Shown piece after piece: positions 5,064-5,618 of a DNA stretch of 5,618 nucleotides. Source of the DNA: Bryobacteraceae bacterium (GTDB lineage: Bacteria > Acidobacteriota > Terriglobia > Bryobacterales > Bryobacteraceae); assembly GCA_947456995.1 (NCBI GenBank), contig CANGVB010000287.1:1-5618 (forward strand), given 5' to 3'. The notes below the pieces were generated by a model. That model searched no databases and was not told where the DNA came from. It worked only from the letters and a program-made list of their open reading frames with translations. Each line of letters begins with the position of its first letter. The first letter of the stretch is position 1. The position numbers were made by a program, and so were the translations under genes.

Positions 5064-5077
5064 CGCTCGCAAGAGCG
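5064..5077 (+). other. Small hairpin after the basic-repeat gene
   Basis: CGCTC and GAGCG form a 5-bp stem with a GCAA tetraloop (GNRA type), extendable by a G-U pair. It starts 11 bp past the stop codon and is followed by a weak U-rich stretch (ATCTTTACTT). It may help stabilise the 3' end or act as a minor terminator ahead of the stronger one. Confidence 0.35.
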
Positions 5078-5085
5078 TGCGATCT

Positions 5086-5618
5086 TTACTTATTAACCAA
5101 ACCGGGCCCCGTGAAAACGGGGCCCTTCTTCTTGCTCAAAATCAAGACATCGAAACTCTCTCCAAATGAAAACAACAATGTCCTGAACTGCATTTCACCC
5201 AATAAATTCAGGCTCTCCAGCACTTCCGGCCCCAGGCTCAACATAGAAGCCCGCAAGCTCTCAAACGATTCCACTCCCCACCCAACTCGAGTGGCAACAT
5301 CGATCAGCGAATCCCAATCCACATGCGCCGTGATGTCCCGCCTCCCAGGCTCCAGCAACACCTCATCGCTTGCCACATGCCTCCGGTAACTCATCAACGA
5401 TCCACTCGCAAACCTGGCTCTTTCAAGTTTTCGATACCCATAGTCGATAAGAATGTAGAAGCCTTCTTCGATTGCTTCATAAGCTTCATGAAGATGCGCG
5501 CTCAAGCCATGGCGTACCTCACGCACATCCTCTCGCGGGCCATGCGGCCACCACACAAATCGCTCATCCCGTCGCGCTACTTTCAGCATCACATCGCCCT
5601 CGTAGATGTCCACAGGCA
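5086..5618 (-). CDS. MidA/NDUFAF7-family SAM-dependent methyltransferase, C-terminal part (5' end outside window)
   Basis: The frame is open to the right edge, so only about 177 C-terminal residues are present; the family is usually near 350-400 residues. The GTG at 5613 is an internal Val codon, not the start. Family marks are FYILIDYGY (a strand with the acidic DYGY motif), the stretch GSLMSYRRHVASDEVLLEPG and DITAHVDWDSLIDVATRVGW, which match the DYGY...TL.cY..H...PG..D(I/L)TAHVDF pattern of COG1565/Methyltransf_28. The S-adenosylmethionine-binding motifs lie outside the window. The mitochondrial relative NDUFAF7 dimethylates an arginine of complex I subunit NDUFS2; the bacterial substrate is not established. 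The last dozen residues (GPVFTGPGLVNK) are encoded by the terminator hairpin of the convergent gene and look like a non-conserved tail. The stop lies 33 bp from that gene's stop. Confidence 0.85.
   Translation of the reverse strand, partial: PVDIYEGDVMLKVARRDERFVWWPHGPREDVREVRHGLSAHLHEAYEAIEEGFYILIDYGYRKLERARFASGSLMSYRRHVASDEVLLEPGRRDITAHVDWDSLIDVATRVGWGVESFESLRASMLSLGPEVLESLNLLGEMQFRTLLFSFGESFDVLILSKKKGPVFTGPGLVNK
5104..5131 (+). terminator. Rho-independent terminator of the basic-repeat gene
   Basis: GGGCCCCGT (5104-5112) and ACGGGGCCC (5117-5125) form a perfect nine-pair stem closed by a GAAA tetraloop, followed by TTCTTCTT. The stem is very GC-rich and begins about 50 bp after the stop codon. 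The U-tract is interrupted by C residues, but the stem is strong. The whole element lies within the coding end of the opposite-strand methyltransferase gene. In the other direction no T-run follows, so it should act mainly on plus-strand transcripts. Confidence 0.85.

Noticed and set aside
4776..5072. Minus-strand frame of hydrophobic GAAAFLAG repeats that looks like a membrane protein
   Set aside because: It is the antisense of the AKKAAP repeat tract. The promoter, ribosome binding site and terminator all serve the plus strand, and no good start signal exists on the minus strand.

Overview
The window looks like a chromosomal segment of a soil Acidobacterium (Terriglobus/Granulicella/Edaphobacter type). 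This is an inference from the moderate-to-high GC, the gene repertoire (a PspF-like sigma-54 activator next to a receiver/GGDEF-like protein, and a free-standing AKKAAP-repeat basic protein) and general protein style. No rRNA or other taxonomic marker is present, so the assignment is tentative.

Left edge (1-546, plus strand): the C-terminal end of an unrecognised acidic protein is followed 12 bp later by a HigA-like XRE helix-turn-helix protein with a TTG start. It converges with a minus-strand toxin-antitoxin scar at 549-884. That scar is an intact ribbon-helix-helix (FitA/VapB-like) antitoxin gene whose VapC/FitB-type PIN toxin has been reduced to its first seven codons and its last ~19 codons, in different frames.

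Middle (900-4672, minus strand): four co-oriented genes, in transcription order rlpA (septal peptidoglycan lipoprotein with DPBB and SPOR domains), a sigma-54-dependent activator lacking any sensory domain, a receiver protein with a degenerate GGDEF-like domain, and a GT4-type glycosyltransferase. The last three are closely packed (36-bp gap, then a ~34-bp overlap) and probably form one transcription unit for regulated synthesis of a surface glycan. The antitoxin gene follows 15 bp after the glycosyltransferase and may be read from the same mRNA.

Right part (4673-5618): a compact divergent regulatory region with a near-consensus sigma-70 promoter, a 28-bp dyad, a split CTTTCGCA/TGCGAAAG pair and a 5'-leader hairpin. 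It drives a plus-strand gene for a ~70-residue Lys/Ala/Pro repeat protein resembling bacterial histone H1-like tails, built on a 60-bp higher-order repeat. A strong GC hairpin terminator closes this transcription unit and lies inside the last codons of the convergent gene, the C-terminal half of a MidA/NDUFAF7-family methyltransferase that runs off the right edge.

The observations most worth a second look are the core-deleted VapC with its surviving antitoxin, the sensorless sigma-54 activator paired with an apparently inactive GGDEF protein, the repeat-only histone-like gene with its control region, and the terminator that doubles as coding sequence. I saw no CRISPR array, insertion sequence, tRNA or rRNA.
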